64,000 nt of DNA, taken from assembly GCF_010730575.1 (NCBI RefSeq), contig NZ_AP022614.1:1984001-2048000 (forward strand), given 5' to 3'. The translations under genes were made by a program, and so were the position numbers. This DNA comes from Mycobacterium parmense (GTDB lineage Bacteria; Actinomycetota; Actinomycetes; Mycobacteriales; Mycobacteriaceae). This document shows, in pieces, positions 47,774 to 58,246 of this stretch. Under the pieces are notes generated by a model. That model was given only the letters and a program-made list of their open reading frames with translations, was not told where the DNA came from and searched no databases. Position 1 is the first letter of the stretch. Each line of letters begins with the position of its first letter.

Positions 47774-48898
47774 TCACCTGTCCACCAGGCCGTCGAGGCG
47801 CCCGATCGTGTCGATGAACTCCTCGACCATGTCCAGGACGACCGAACGCGCCGGCCGGACCCGATCCAGCGAACCGACCACCTGACCCACGAAATAGGTG
47901 GCCAGCTCGCGGGCCTGAGAACCCGACTGGGCGGCCGCCTTGTTGATGCGCACCTGCGACTCGGTGACCAGCGCGCTTTGCAACGGCATGCCCAGCGGAT
48001 CGGGGCTGTCCCGCCGCTCCCACTCGTCGGTCCAGGCCGTGCGGAGCATCCGCGCCGGCTTGCCCGTCAGCGAGCGCGAGCGCACGGTGTCCGAGGAGGT
48101 CGCGGCCAGGAACTTCTCCTTGACGACGGGGACCGTCTCGGCCTCTTCGGTGGTCAGCCAGACCGACCCGCACCACACGCCCTCGGCCCCGAGGGCCAGA
48201 GCCGCGGCGACCTGACGACCGCGGGCGATGCCGCCCGCGGCCAGCACGGGAGTCGGCGCGACCGCGTCCACGACCTCCGGCACCAGCACCATGGTGGCCA
48301 CCTCGCCGGTGTGCCCGCCTGCCTCGGTGCCCTGCGCGACGATGAGGTCGACGCCCAGCTCCGCGTGCCGCCGCGCGTGCCGCGTGGTGCCGGCCAGCGC
48401 GGCGACCAGCACATCGTGGTCGTGGGCGCGCTCGACCAGGTCGGCGGGCGGCGAGCCGAGCGCGCTCGCGATCAGCCGAATGCGGTGGGCGAAAGCCACT
48501 TCCACCAGCGGCTCGTAGCCCTTCGGTGAGATGTTGAGGCCGCCCGCGGAGGCCAGCCCCTCGTCGGGGGCCGCGGTGACGCCGTAGCGGGACAGCAGGT
48601 CGTCGACGAACGCGCGGTGTTCCTCGGGCAACAGTGTGCGGGCCTGTTTCGCGTCGATCCCGCCCCGCTCGGCACCGACGTACTTCGGCGGCAACAACAA
48701 ATCGACGCCGTAGGGTTTGCCCCCGGTCTGCTCGTCGATCCAGCACAGCTCCTTTTCGAGCCGCTGGGGGCTGTGTGCGACGGCGCCGAGGACTCCGAAT
48801 CCGCCGGCGTTGGTCACCGCCGCCACCACGTCTCGGCAATGGCTGAAGGCACAGATGGGGAACTCGACGCCGAGCATCTCGGCCACTGCGGTTCGCAT
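47774..48898 (-). CDS. Nitronate monooxygenase (2-nitropropane dioxygenase) family, Rv1533-like
   Basis: A 374-residue FMN TIM-barrel enzyme (Rv1533: 375) that oxidises nitronates. Visible are the N-terminal FGVLGAVAHS, VAQGTEAGGHTGEVAT (FMN phosphate binding and the catalytic His region), VLAAGGIARGRQVAAALALGAEGVWCGS, and a C-terminal helical part. No near ribosome site before the ATG at 48898. It is upstream of the M-box unit on the same strand. Confidence 0.88.
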   Translation of the reverse strand: MRTAVAEMLGVEFPICAFSHCRDVVAAVTNAGGFGVLGAVAHSPQRLEKELCWIDEQTGGKPYGVDLLLPPKYVGAERGGIDAKQARTLLPEEHRAFVDDLLSRYGVTAAPDEGLASAGGLNISPKGYEPLVEVAFAHRIRLIASALGSPPADLVERAHDHDVLVAALAGTTRHARRHAELGVDLIVAQGTEAGGHTGEVATMVLVPEVVDAVAPTPVLAAGGIARGRQVAAALALGAEGVWCGSVWLTTEEAETVPVVKEKFLAATSSDTVRSRSLTGKPARMLRTAWTDEWERRDSPDPLGMPLQSALVTESQVRINKAAAQSGSQARELATYFVGQVVGSLDRVRPARSVVLDMVEEFIDTIGRLDGLVDR

Positions 48899-49041
48899 TG
48901 GCCAGACGCTAGAAGTCGGTGGCGCTCAGGTCAATCAAGCTCCCGGTCGGCCCCGCGCCGAACGCGTACCCGGGGCGACGAAATCCCGTATCCCACAACG
49001 TGGTTGGCCGTTCGCACGGCGTCCGGGGGAGCGGGCGGCGC

Positions 49042-49608
49042 TCAGCCGGGCGGGCGACCGTCCGGTGGCCAGCTCGAGACGCCGTCCTCCAGCGGAACCT
49101 CCAGGCTCTGCAGAATCGACGCGACCATGCGCCACGCGCCGATCGCGCTCACGATTTCGATGAGAACCTTTGTATCGCCGTTGAATTCGCGCCGACACGC
49201 CGCCCAGCTGGCGGCGCTGACCGCGCCGTCGCGCACCACGTCGTCGGTGGCCGCCAGCACGGCGCGCTCAGCCGGCCCGAACGGCTCGTAGTTCTGCCAG
49301 TCACGCACCCCGAGCAAGTCGTCGGCGGTCACCCCCAACCGCGAGGCGACGCGCCAGTGCTGCGTCCATTCGTAATCGCAGGCGGTGAGCCAGCCGATCC
49401 GCATGATGACCAGCTCGCGCAGCCGCTGGTCGAGTGCGCCGTGCCAGAGCATCGTGGCGAGCAGGTCGTTGATGGCGCGAGCCAACGGCGGATGGTGCAG
49501 CAGGACTTGGAAAATGCTGAGTTCGGCCATGTAGTCGGGCACGGCCGCCTCGTCGGCGGCGGCCTTGGCCTCGCCGAGCGGCAATCCGGGCACTCGCGCT
49601 GATGTCAT
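49042..49608 (-). CDS. Carboxymuconolactone decarboxylase/AhpD-fold protein, Rv1531-like
   Basis: 188 residues, the same as Rv1531. The helical AhpD-like core carries LDQRLRELVIMRIGWLTACDYEWTQHWRVA; only one Cys (ACDYEW) replaces the CxxC of AhpD, so it is unlikely to be a thiol peroxidase of the AhpD type. Function unknown. ATG 49608 gives the conserved length; the longer frame to 49686 is ignored. In M. tuberculosis adh (Rv1530) and fadD24 (Rv1529) follow before the pks5 locus; both are missing here. Confidence 0.85.
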   Translation of the reverse strand: MTSARVPGLPLGEAKAAADEAAVPDYMAELSIFQVLLHHPPLARAINDLLATMLWHGALDQRLRELVIMRIGWLTACDYEWTQHWRVASRLGVTADDLLGVRDWQNYEPFGPAERAVLAATDDVVRDGAVSAASWAACRREFNGDTKVLIEIVSAIGAWRMVASILQSLEVPLEDGVSSWPPDGRPPG

Positions 49609-50377
49609 GGTGTGCGCACTCCGCCTCCTCGCCGGACACCGGCCGCGCGGCCGTCGGGACTTAGCTGAGCGACGCCCCCAGCACACCTATGGCACGCCCC
49701 CGGCAGCCCTGCGTTGGCCGGCTTTCGTTGCGTCAGAGTTGCGATCATAAAGATTCAGCGATTCTCGCGCGGGTCTTCGCAATAACACCTATCATGCCGT
49801 GATTGGCCATACCGTTGTGCGTTCAATTGACGCATCCTGCCCCTTTCCAGGGGTTCGGTTATTGCGTGATGCGAAGACCCACTAACCGTTAGTTAGCCTA
49901 ACCTGAAGCGCGCCGCTTACCCTGTTACATCCGGGCGGGGGCGACCCTCGCCTCATCCACGAGCCGAGCCTCGGCCGTCGCCCGTCCGACCCGCCCGGAT
50001 CTGACGCCGACCGTGCCGAGAAAACGCGTACCACGTTGGCGCACACTGCGTCTAGCTGCGATTTTGGAATGATTCTCGGTATCCACGCGTCGTCGGCCGG
50101 CCCCTCGCCCGCCGCGTCGGAAACTTTGCGACCCGGCGGATGCTTGTTAAATTTTTGTACGAGCGAACGATTTTTCCACGCATGTGCACCGCAGCCGCTA
50201 CGCTCTGATCGCGCCAAGTTCTTTGGTTGGCTTCGACAGTGGGGGTCGACGGGTTGGAAGTGTGACGCTCGTGAGTTGCAGGTCACACTCGAAAAATCAG
50301 CGATATTTCTCGAAGCGCTGATAAGAGCTTGCGGCAGTGATAGGAACTTGTGGATAGGCAAGGAGAGGTGAAGGACA
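49609..50377. other. Intergenic regulatory region upstream of the PKS
   Basis: About 770 bases between divergent genes, noticeably poorer in GC than the genes around. It carries the iron-box-like palindrome at 49882-49906 and, at the end, AGGAG and GAAGG before the PKS GTG. A 111-codon frame at 50036-50371 has no ribosome site and an atypical composition and is not called. A long leader for the PKS mRNA is possible. Confidence 0.5.
49882..49906. promoter_or_regulatory. IdeR-box-like operator with overlapping palindromes
   Basis: Two overlapping perfect 11-bp palindromes, CTAACCGTTAG (49882-49892) and GTTAGCCTAAC (49892-49902). The 19 bases 49888-49906 match the remembered IdeR consensus TTAGGTTAGGCTAACCTAA at 14 positions, including the GTTAG-N-CTAACC core. 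It lies about 470 bases before the PKS and 274 before the Rv1531-like start, so either could be iron-controlled. Confidence 0.45.
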
Positions 50378-53300
50378 GTGGATAAGGCAGGCGTGACTCC
50401 GGTTGCCGTCATCGGGATGGCGTGCCGGCTGCCCGGGGGAATCGACTCCCCTGACCTCTTTTGGGAAGCGTTGCTGCGAGGCGACGACCTTGTCAAGGAA
50501 ATTCCTGCGGACCGCTGGGACGTCGACTACTACTACGACCCCGAACCCGGCGTTCCCGGCCGGTCGGTTTGCAAGTGGGGCTCCTTCCTGGACAGCGTGG
50601 GCGACTTCGACCCCGAGTTCTTCGGCATCACCGAAAAAGAAGCGACCGCGATGGACCCTCAGCACCGGCTGCTGATGGAGACCGCGTGGGAGGCCATGGA
50701 GTATGCCGGCCTCACTAAGGACACGATCGCCAAGGAGACCGGCGTCTTCGTCGGATTGAACTACGGCGACTACCAATTCGTGCACGCCGCCACCGACGCC
50801 TTCGACGGCCCGTACGGCAACCCCGGAACCATCTCCTGCATGGCGTCGGGACGCGTCTCCTACGCGCTCGGCCTGCACGGTCCCGCGTCGACGGTGGACA
50901 CCGCCTGCTCGTCGGGCCTGTTCGCCATCCACCAGGCCTGCCGCAGCCTGCACGACGGCGAGAGCAACATGGCCTTCGCGGGCGGTGTCAACGTGATGAT
51001 GGAGCCGCGCCGGTCCGTTTCGGCGTCGGCGGGCGGCATGCTGTCGGGCACCGGGCACTGCCACGCGTTCGACGTCAAGGCCGACGGCTTCGTGTCCGGC
51101 GAGGGCTGCGTCGTGCTGCTTCTCAAGCGCCTCACCGACGCGCAGCGTGACGGCGACCGGATCCTGGGCGTCATCCGCGGCACGGCCGCCAACCAGGACG
51201 GCCACACCATGAACATCGCGATGCCGTCCGGCGAGGCGCAGGCCGCGGTGTACCGCGCGGCGCTCGCCGCGGCCGGCGTCGACGCCCGCACCGTCGGCAT
51301 GGTCGAGGCGCACGGCACGGGCACCCCCGTCGGCGACCCGATCGAGTACGCGAGCACCGCCGAGGTGTACGGCAAGGACAACCCCTGCGTGCTGGGTGCC
51401 TCCAAGACCAACTTCGGCCACACCCAGGCCGCCGCGGGCGCACTCGGCCTGATGAAGGCCGTCCTCTGCGTCCAGCACGGCGTGGTCCCGAAGAACCTCC
51501 ACTTCGAGGGCCTGCCCGAGGAGATGGCGCGGATCCAGACCGGCCTGTTCATCCCGCAGGACACCACACGGTGGCCCCTGGAGAGCGGCCAGCCCCGGCG
51601 CGCGGCCGTGTCGGCGTACGGCATCTCGGGCACCAACGTGCACGCGATCGTCGAGGAAGCCCCCGAGCCGCTTTCCCGCAACGGCGTGGTGACCAAGCCG
51701 AGCCGCGACGAGACGCTGGTGTTCCCGCTGTCGTCGTCGTCGACGGACGGCCTGAAGGAGACCGCGGTCCGGCTGGCCGAGTGGGTCGAGGCGCACTCCG
51801 CGGAGCTCGCGATGCCCGACCTGGCCTACACCCTGGCCCGCCGGCGTGGACACCGCTCGGTGCGCACCACCGTGCTGGCCAACAGCACCCACGAGCTGGT
51901 GACGGCGCTCCGCGAGGTCGCCGACAGCGAACTGCCCTTCCAAGAGGTGGTGGGCCAGGAGGAGCGCGGCCCGGTCTGGGTGTTCTCCGGGCAGGGGTCC
52001 CAATGGGCCGCCATGGGCGCGGACCTGCTGGCGAACGAGCCCGCCTTCGCCGCGACCATCGCCGAGATCGAGCCGCTGATCTCCGCCGAGTCCGGCTTCT
52101 CGGTGACCGAAGCGCTGACCGCACCCGAGAAGGTGACCGGTATCGACCGGGTGCAGCCGACGCTGTTCGCCGTGCAGGTCGCGCTGGCCGCCACCATGAA
52201 GTCCTACGGGGTCGCCCCCGGCGCGGTCATCGGCCACTCGATGGGTGAGTCCGCGGCGGCTGTGGTCGCGGGAGCGCTCTCGCTCGCCGACGGCGTGCGC
52301 GTCATCTGCCGCCGCTCACGGCTGATGACCAAGATCGCCGGCGCCGGCGCGATGGCGTCGGTGGAACTGCCTGCACAGCAGGTGCTTTCGGAGCTCATGG
52401 CGCGCGGCATCAACGACGCCGTGGTGGCGGTGGTGGCGTCCCCGCAGTCCACCGTGATCGGCGGCGCGACCGAGACCGTCCGCGAGCTGGTGGCCGTCTG
52501 GGAGCAGCGCGAGGTGATGGCCCGCGAGGTCGCCGTCGACGTCGCGTCGCACTCGCCGCAGGTGGACCCGATCCTCGACGAGCTCTACGACGTCCTGGCG
52601 GACGTCGAGCCGTTGACTCCCGAGGTGCCCTACTACTCGGCCACGTCGTTCGACCCGCGCGAGGAGCCGTACTGCGACGCCAACTACTGGATCGACAACC
52701 TGCGCCACACGGTGCGGTTCTCGGCGGCGGTGCAGGCTGCACTGGAAGACGGCTACCGCGTCTTCGCCGAGCTGTCGCCGCACCCGCTGCTCACCCACGC
52801 CGTCGACCAGACCGCCCGCAGCCTCGACATGACGGTGGCCGCCCTCGCCGCGATGCGGCGCGAGCAGCCGCTGCCCCACGGCCTGCGCGGCCTGCTCGGT
52901 GACCTGTTCACCACCGGCGCCTCGGTCGACTTCTCGGTGCTCTACCCCGCCGGCCACCTCGTGGACGCCCCGCTGTCCGCGTGGACCCACCGAACGCTGC
53001 TGCTGAGCCGCGACGGCCACAGCTCGCGCGCGCTGCGCTCCAGCGTCGCGGTGCACCCGCTGATGGGCCAGCACGTGCGCCTGCCCGAGGAGCCGGAGCG
53101 CCACGTGTGGCAGGCCGAGATCGGCACCGCAACGCTGCCCTGGCTGGCCGACCACCAGGTGCACGGCACGGCGACCCTGCCGGGCGCGGCGTACTGCGAG
53201 ATGGCGCTGGCCGCGGCCGGCACCGTGTTCGGCGAGGCGGCCGGGGTTCGCGACGTCCGCTTCGAGCAGATGCTGATGCTCGACGAGGAGACGCAGGTCA

Positions 53301-56300
53301 GCCTCACCGCCACGGCGGAGGTGCCCGGTTGCCTCACCTTTGCGGTGGAGACCAACGAGGACGGCGTGAAAGCGCGCCGCGCGTCGGCGGTGCTGCACTC
53401 CCTGGACGACTACGAAGTGCCCGCCGTCCACGACATCGAGGCCCTGCTGGCCGCTCACCCGAGCCGCCTGGAAGGCGCCGATCTGCGCGACGCCATGGAC
53501 CTGTGCGGAATCCAGTACGGCCCGGCGTTCACCGGCCTCACCGCCGCGCTCACCGCCGAAGGAGCGGGTACCACGGTGCTCGCCGAGATCGGACTGCCCA
53601 GCGTGATCCGCACGCAGCAGACCAGCTACGGCGTGCACCCGGCGTTGCTCGACGCCTGCTTCCAGTCGGTCGCCGCCCACCCGAGTGTCGCCGGCGCCAG
53701 CCTGGGCGGCCTGCTGCTGCCGCTGGGCGTGCGCGAGCTGCGGGCCTACGGCCCGGTGCACGCGGCCCGCTACTGCTACTCGCGGGTGACCGCGGCCGCG
53801 GGCGGAGCCGTCGAAGCCGACCTGGACCTGCTGGACAAGCACGGGGCCGTGCTGCTGACCGTCCGCGGCCTGCAGATGGGCACCGGCGTCTCGGCCGCGG
53901 GCGAGCGCGCACGCGTCATGGGCGAGCGGCTGCTGACCGTCGAGTGGCAACAGCGGCAGCTGCCCGCGGTCGCCACCACCGAGCCCGGATCGTGGCTGCT
54001 GGTCAGCACCTCCGACGCCGCCGACATGGTGGCGACGGCGTTCACCGACGCGATGAAGTTGCACGACGCGGAGTCCGCGACCCTGGCCTGGCATCAGGAT
54101 GCCGACCACGCGGTCGTCGCCGAGCAGCTGCGTGACCAGATCGCCCGGGTGGGTTACTCGGGGATCGTGGTGCTCACCGGACCACGCACCGACAACCCGG
54201 ACGACCAGCCCGCCCGCCGGGGTGGAGACCTCGTCCACCACCTGGTTCGCATCACCCGCGAACTGCCGGAGATCCAGGGCGAGGCGCCGCGGCTCTACGT
54301 CGTCACGCGCGGTGCGCAGAACGTGCTGTCCGAGGATGTCGCCAACCTCGAGCAGGGTGGGCTGCGGGGACTGCTGCGGGTGATCGGCGCCGAGCACCCC
54401 CACCTGCACACCACCCACATCGACGTCGACGAGGCGACCGGTGCCGAGCAGGTGGTGCGCCAGCTGCTGCTGGCGGGTCCCGACGAGGACGAGACGGCGT
54501 GGCGCAACGACGAGTGGTACACGGCGCGCCTATGCCCCTCTCCCCTGCGTCCCGAGGAGCGCAAGACCACTGTCGCCGCCCACGAGAACGACGGCATGCG
54601 CATGCAGATCCGCATGCCAGGCGACCTGCAGACCATGGAGTTCGCCGCATTCGACCGGGTACCTCCGGGCCCCGGGCAGATCGAGGTCGCGGTGACCGCG
54701 TCGAGCATCAACTTCGCCGACGTCCTCAACGCGTTCGGCCGCTACCAGAGCCTGGACGGCATCCTGCCGCAGCTCGGCACCGACTTCGCGGGTGTGGTGA
54801 CGGCCGTCGGACCGGATGTCACCAACCACAAGGTGGGCGACCACGTCGGCGGCATGTCGCCCAACGGCTGCTGGGCCACGTTCGTCACGTGCGACGCGCG
54901 CCTGGCCACCACCCTGCCGGAGGGGCTGACCGACGCCCAGGCGGCGGCGGTGACCACCGCGCACGCCACGGCGTGGTACGGCCTGAACGACCTGGCCCGC
55001 ATCAAGGCCGGCGACAAGGTGCTGATCCACTCCGGGACCGGTGGCGTCGGGCAGGCGGCGATCGCCATCGCCCGCGCCGCGGGGGCCGAGATCTTCGCCA
55101 CCGCCGGTAGCGAGCAGCGTCGACAGATGTTGCGCGACATGGGCATCGAGCACGTGTACGACTCCCGCACCGTCGACTTCGCCGACGAGATTCGTCGCGA
55201 CACCGAGGGCTACGGCGTGGACATCGTGCTCAACTCCGTGACCGGGGCCGCCCAACTCGCGGGGCTGAAGCTGCTGGCGCTGGGCGGGCGGTTCGTGGAG
55301 ATCGGCAAGCTCGACATCTACGGGGACACCAAGCTGGGTCTCTTCCCGTTCCGCCGCAACCTCGCCTTCTGGGGTGTCGACCTCGGGCTGATGTCGGTGA
55401 GCCACCCGCAGCAGGTCAGTGAGGTCCTGAGCACGGTGTACCGGCTGACCGCCGAGGGCGTGCTGCCGATGCCGGAGGCTACGCACTACCCGCTGGCCGA
55501 GGCCGCCACGGCGATCCGGGTCATGAGCGCGGCCGAGCACACCGGCAAGCTCATTCTCGACATCCCGCAGGCGGGACGCAGCAGCGTGGTGTTGCCGCCG
55601 GAGCAGGCGCCGGTCTACCGGCGCGACGGCTCGTACATCATCACCGGTGGCCTGGGCGGCCTGGGCTTGTTCCTAGCCGAGAAGATGGCGGCGGCCGGCG
55701 CGGGCCGGATCGTACTCACCTCTCGCTCGCAGCCAACCCAAAGGGCTTTGGAGACAATCGAACTCGTTCGTTCGATCGGCTCTGATGTGGTGGTGGAATG
55801 CGGCGACATCGCCGAGGCCGAGACCGCAGAGCGGTTGGTCGCGACGGCGACGGCCACCGGCCTGCCACTGCGTGGCGTGCTGCACGCGGCGGCGGTGGTC
55901 GAGGATGCCACCCTGACCAACATCACGGACGAGTTGATCGACCGCGACTGGGCACCCAAGGTGTACGGCGCGTGGAACCTGCACCAGGCCACCGCGTCCG
56001 CGGAGCTGGACTGGTTCTGCTCCTTCTCCTCGGCGGCGGCCCTGCTGGGCTCGCCCGGTCAGGGGGCCTACGCCGCGGCGAACAGCTGGCTGGACGCGTT
56101 CACCTACTGGCGACGCGCTCAGGGGCTGCCGGCCACCTCGATCGCCTGGGGCGCCTGGGGCGAGATCGGTCGCGGTGCGGGGTTCGCGGAGGGCACGGGT
56201 GCCGCGATCACTCCGGACGAAGGCGCGTACGCGTTCGAGTCGCTGCTGCGCCACGACCGCGCGTACACGGGTTACACCCCGCTGATTGGCACACCCTGGA

Positions 56301-56653
56301 TTGCATCCTTCGCGGAACGCAGCAAGTTCCTCGAGATGTTCAAGTCCGCGGGTGAAAAGCGTTCGGGCTCAAGCAAACTGCGCGCCGAGCTGGCAGAGCT
56401 GCCACTCGACGAGTGGCCGAGCCGGTTGCGGCGTCTGCTCTCCGAGCAGATCGGCCTGATCCTGCGCCGTAACATCGATCCCGATCACCCGTTGTCCGAA
56501 TACGGCCTCGACTCACTGGGCAACCTGGAGTTGCGCACGCACATCGAGGCTCAGACAGGGGTTCGCATCACGTCTGCCGACATCACCACCGTTCGGGGGC
56601 TGGCGGATCACCTCTTCGACAAATTGGCGCCCAAAGAAGACGCGCCTGCGTAA
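50378..56653 (+). CDS. pks5: Type I reducing polyketide synthase (Pks5/Mas type)
   Basis: 2091 residues, one full reducing module that would elongate a fatty acyl starter. KS about 5-430 (active Cys177 in VDTACSSG, His in EAHGTGT and NFGHTQ). AT about 528-840 (Ser621 in GHSMGES; the VASH specificity motif is nearer to methylmalonyl YASH than to malonyl HAFH). DH about 890-1190 (His926 in [11 protein letters not shown]). ER about 1425-1735 (NADPH loop [11 protein letters not shown]). KR about 1745-1930 (GGLGGLG, Tyr1898 in GQGAYAAAN). ACP about 2010-2085 (Ser2046 in GLDSLGN). This architecture matches mycocerosic-type synthases that make methyl-branched chains. The symbol rests on synteny with Rv1526c-Rv1528c. 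GTG start preceded by GAAGG. No FadD partner nearby. Confidence 0.92.
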   Translation: MDKAGVTPVAVIGMACRLPGGIDSPDLFWEALLRGDDLVKEIPADRWDVDYYYDPEPGVPGRSVCKWGSFLDSVGDFDPEFFGITEKEATAMDPQHRLLMETAWEAMEYAGLTKDTIAKETGVFVGLNYGDYQFVHAATDAFDGPYGNPGTISCMASGRVSYALGLHGPASTVDTACSSGLFAIHQACRSLHDGESNMAFAGGVNVMMEPRRSVSASAGGMLSGTGHCHAFDVKADGFVSGEGCVVLLLKRLTDAQRDGDRILGVIRGTAANQDGHTMNIAMPSGEAQAAVYRAALAAAGVDARTVGMVEAHGTGTPVGDPIEYASTAEVYGKDNPCVLGASKTNFGHTQAAAGALGLMKAVLCVQHGVVPKNLHFEGLPEEMARIQTGLFIPQDTTRWPLESGQPRRAAVSAYGISGTNVHAIVEEAPEPLSRNGVVTKPSRDETLVFPLSSSSTDGLKETAVRLAEWVEAHSAELAMPDLAYTLARRRGHRSVRTTVLANSTHELVTALREVADSELPFQEVVGQEERGPVWVFSGQGSQWAAMGADLLANEPAFAATIAEIEPLISAESGFSVTEALTAPEKVTGIDRVQPTLFAVQVALAATMKSYGVAPGAVIGHSMGESAAAVVAGALSLADGVRVICRRSRLMTKIAGAGAMASVELPAQQVLSELMARGINDAVVAVVASPQSTVIGGATETVRELVAVWEQREVMAREVAVDVASHSPQVDPILDELYDVLADVEPLTPEVPYYSATSFDPREEPYCDANYWIDNLRHTVRFSAAVQAALEDGYRVFAELSPHPLLTHAVDQTARSLDMTVAALAAMRREQPLPHGLRGLLGDLFTTGASVDFSVLYPAGHLVDAPLSAWTHRTLLLSRDGHSSRALRSSVAVHPLMGQHVRLPEEPERHVWQAEIGTATLPWLADHQVHGTATLPGAAYCEMALAAAGTVFGEAAGVRDVRFEQMLMLDEETQVSLTATAEVPGCLTFAVETNEDGVKARRASAVLHSLDDYEVPAVHDIEALLAAHPSRLEGADLRDAMDLCGIQYGPAFTGLTAALTAEGAGTTVLAEIGLPSVIRTQQTSYGVHPALLDACFQSVAAHPSVAGASLGGLLLPLGVRELRAYGPVHAARYCYSRVTAAAGGAVEADLDLLDKHGAVLLTVRGLQMGTGVSAAGERARVMGERLLTVEWQQRQLPAVATTEPGSWLLVSTSDAADMVATAFTDAMKLHDAESATLAWHQDADHAVVAEQLRDQIARVGYSGIVVLTGPRTDNPDDQPARRGGDLVHHLVRITRELPEIQGEAPRLYVVTRGAQNVLSEDVANLEQGGLRGLLRVIGAEHPHLHTTHIDVDEATGAEQVVRQLLLAGPDEDETAWRNDEWYTARLCPSPLRPEERKTTVAAHENDGMRMQIRMPGDLQTMEFAAFDRVPPGPGQIEVAVTASSINFADVLNAFGRYQSLDGILPQLGTDFAGVVTAVGPDVTNHKVGDHVGGMSPNGCWATFVTCDARLATTLPEGLTDAQAAAVTTAHATAWYGLNDLARIKAGDKVLIHSGTGGVGQAAIAIARAAGAEIFATAGSEQRRQMLRDMGIEHVYDSRTVDFADEIRRDTEGYGVDIVLNSVTGAAQLAGLKLLALGGRFVEIGKLDIYGDTKLGLFPFRRNLAFWGVDLGLMSVSHPQQVSEVLSTVYRLTAEGVLPMPEATHYPLAEAATAIRVMSAAEHTGKLILDIPQAGRSSVVLPPEQAPVYRRDGSYIITGGLGGLGLFLAEKMAAAGAGRIVLTSRSQPTQRALETIELVRSIGSDVVVECGDIAEAETAERLVATATATGLPLRGVLHAAAVVEDATLTNITDELIDRDWAPKVYGAWNLHQATASAELDWFCSFSSAAALLGSPGQGAYAAANSWLDAFTYWRRAQGLPATSIAWGAWGEIGRGAGFAEGTGAAITPDEGAYAFESLLRHDRAYTGYTPLIGTPWIASFAERSKFLEMFKSAGEKRSGSSKLRAELAELPLDEWPSRLRRLLSEQIGLILRRNIDPDHPLSEYGLDSLGNLELRTHIEAQTGVRITSADITTVRGLADHLFDKLAPKEDAPA

Positions 56654-56714
56654 CGATAGTGACGAAGAGGGCGAAATGACCTGTACTGCTGGGGTTGGAA
56701 CAGAGGAGGGAAAC

Positions 56715-58160
56715 GTGTTCATCGGAGGAGGCTCTGAGCACGACAGCCTGCGGGTTGGTAACGCCTACGACTGGGACCCGGGCTCGGGCACCATCGTGAC
56801 GTGGCAGCCCACGCCGGGTTGCGTTGCGAAAGCACTGCAAGCGCCAGTGAGTCCCGTCCCGCCCAGCTCCATGCAGGCAGGTCACCTTCGCGGCTACGTG
56901 GAGTTCCGTGACAAGGGCCTGGACTATTCGCGGGCCGTCATGGGCTCGTGGGACGTCCCGGGCAAGTGCGACATCCGCGCGATGACCTACGTCATCAACG
57001 CGCACCTCCGGCGGCACGCGACCTACCACAGCTGGTTCGAGTACAACGGTGCGGACAACATCGTCCGGCACACGCTCAAGAACCCGCGCGACATCCAGTT
57101 CGTCGCGAAGGACTACGGCGTGCTGACCCAGGCGGAGTGGCAGGACCACGTGCTGGCCACGCCCAATCCGCTGCAATGGGACTGCTTCCGCTTCGGCATC
57201 GTTCAGCACGAGGAGAAATTCTCGCTCTACGCGGTCGTCGACCACCTGCACTGCGACCCGATGCTGATCGCCGGCCTGTACGTCGAGATCCTGATGAACT
57301 ACACCTCCCTCCTCGAGGGCAAGGCTCCGGTGACGTTGCCGCCGGCGGCCAGCTACGACGAGTTCTGCCTGCGCGAGGCCCAAACCGTGTCGTCCATGAC
57401 GGTGGATTCGCCCGAGGTGCGCAAATGGATCGAGTTCGCCGAGGCCAACGGCGGAACCCTGCCGGACTTCCCGCTGCCGCTGGGGGATCAGACGATCCCG
57501 TGCGGCGGTGACGTCCATGTCCAGCAGCTGCTCGGCCCCGACCAGACGGCGCAATTCGAGGCGATGTGCCAGCGCGCCGGCGCGCGGTTCAGCGGCGGCC
57601 TGTTCGCCTGCGCCGCCCTGGCCCACCACGAATTGTCCGGTGCGGACACCTATTACGGCCTGACTCCCACCGACAAGCGCAAGAGCCCCGCGGACTTCAT
57701 GACCGTGGGCTGGTTCACCGGGGTGGTGCCGTTCACGGTTCCCATCGACCCCAACTCGTTCGAGGAGACCGCGCGCGCCGCGCAGGCTTCCTTCGACGCG
57801 AACATGAGCTGCTCGAACGTGCCGTTCGACCGGGTTCTGGAACTGGCGCCGTGGCTGAAGAAGTACGGCCCGCAGTTCACCATGATGAGCTACATGGATG
57901 CGGGCCTGCCGCCCCTGTCCGCCATCGTGGCGACCGCGCTGGACGGCGTGAACGCGACCGCGTTCACCGACGGTCGCAGCCCGGCCTACATGTACTCGAC
58001 GGTCTTCCGCCTGTTCGACGAGGTCTCGATCATGATCTCGTACCCGAACAACCCGGTGGCCCGGGAGTCGGTGATCCGCTACACGGACACGCTCAAGTCG
58101 GTCTTCGACCGGGTTGTCTCGGGGAGCCTGGCAGCGGTTCCGGTTCGCGTCGCGAGGTAA
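56715..58160 (+). CDS. Polyketide-associated acyltransferase (PapA3/PapA4 type)
   Basis: PapA enzymes move polyketide or fatty acyl groups from the PKS or CoA onto sugars such as trehalose. 481 residues with the condensation-domain His-Asp motif in VVDHLHCDPM (HxxxD), the block SSMQAGHLRGY...GLDYSRAV and CDIRAMTYVINAHLRRHATYHSWFEYNG. The second signature YYGLTPTDKRKSPADFMTVGWFTG is also seen. All resemble PapA3 of M. tuberculosis. The GTG at 56715 has AGGAGG five bases upstream; an ATG at 56676 would add 13 residues. It begins about 60 bases after the PKS and is surely co-transcribed. Confidence 0.92.
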   Translation: MFIGGGSEHDSLRVGNAYDWDPGSGTIVTWQPTPGCVAKALQAPVSPVPPSSMQAGHLRGYVEFRDKGLDYSRAVMGSWDVPGKCDIRAMTYVINAHLRRHATYHSWFEYNGADNIVRHTLKNPRDIQFVAKDYGVLTQAEWQDHVLATPNPLQWDCFRFGIVQHEEKFSLYAVVDHLHCDPMLIAGLYVEILMNYTSLLEGKAPVTLPPAASYDEFCLREAQTVSSMTVDSPEVRKWIEFAEANGGTLPDFPLPLGDQTIPCGGDVHVQQLLGPDQTAQFEAMCQRAGARFSGGLFACAALAHHELSGADTYYGLTPTDKRKSPADFMTVGWFTGVVPFTVPIDPNSFEETARAAQASFDANMSCSNVPFDRVLELAPWLKKYGPQFTMMSYMDAGLPPLSAIVATALDGVNATAFTDGRSPAYMYSTVFRLFDEVSIMISYPNNPVARESVIRYTDTLKSVFDRVVSGSLAAVPVRVAR

Positions 58161-58178
58161 GGCGTCCGGGGACTTCGC

Positions 58179-58236
58179 CCTCCGAACAAGGATGAGGTCC
58201 TCGGAACAAGAGTGGTCCTCCGAACGAGAATGAGCG
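58179..58236 (+). repeat. Three imperfect 18-20-bp repeats between papA and the GT gene
   Basis: Units at 58179-58198, 58199-58216 and 58217-58236 share CCTC(C/G)GAAC(A/G)AG followed by GATGA, AGTG or AATGA. They fill the short gap between papA and the glycosyltransferase and may reflect slippage. Confidence 0.6.
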
Positions 58237-58246
58237 ACCTTCAGCG

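Noticed and set aside
50036..50371. 111-codon frame upstream of the PKS
   Set aside because: No ribosome site, mixed codon use, ends right at the PKS ribosome site; better explained as leader DNA.
52316..54418. 700-codon open frame opposite the PKS
   Set aside because: Antisense shadow of the AT-DH region; composition is not protein-like.
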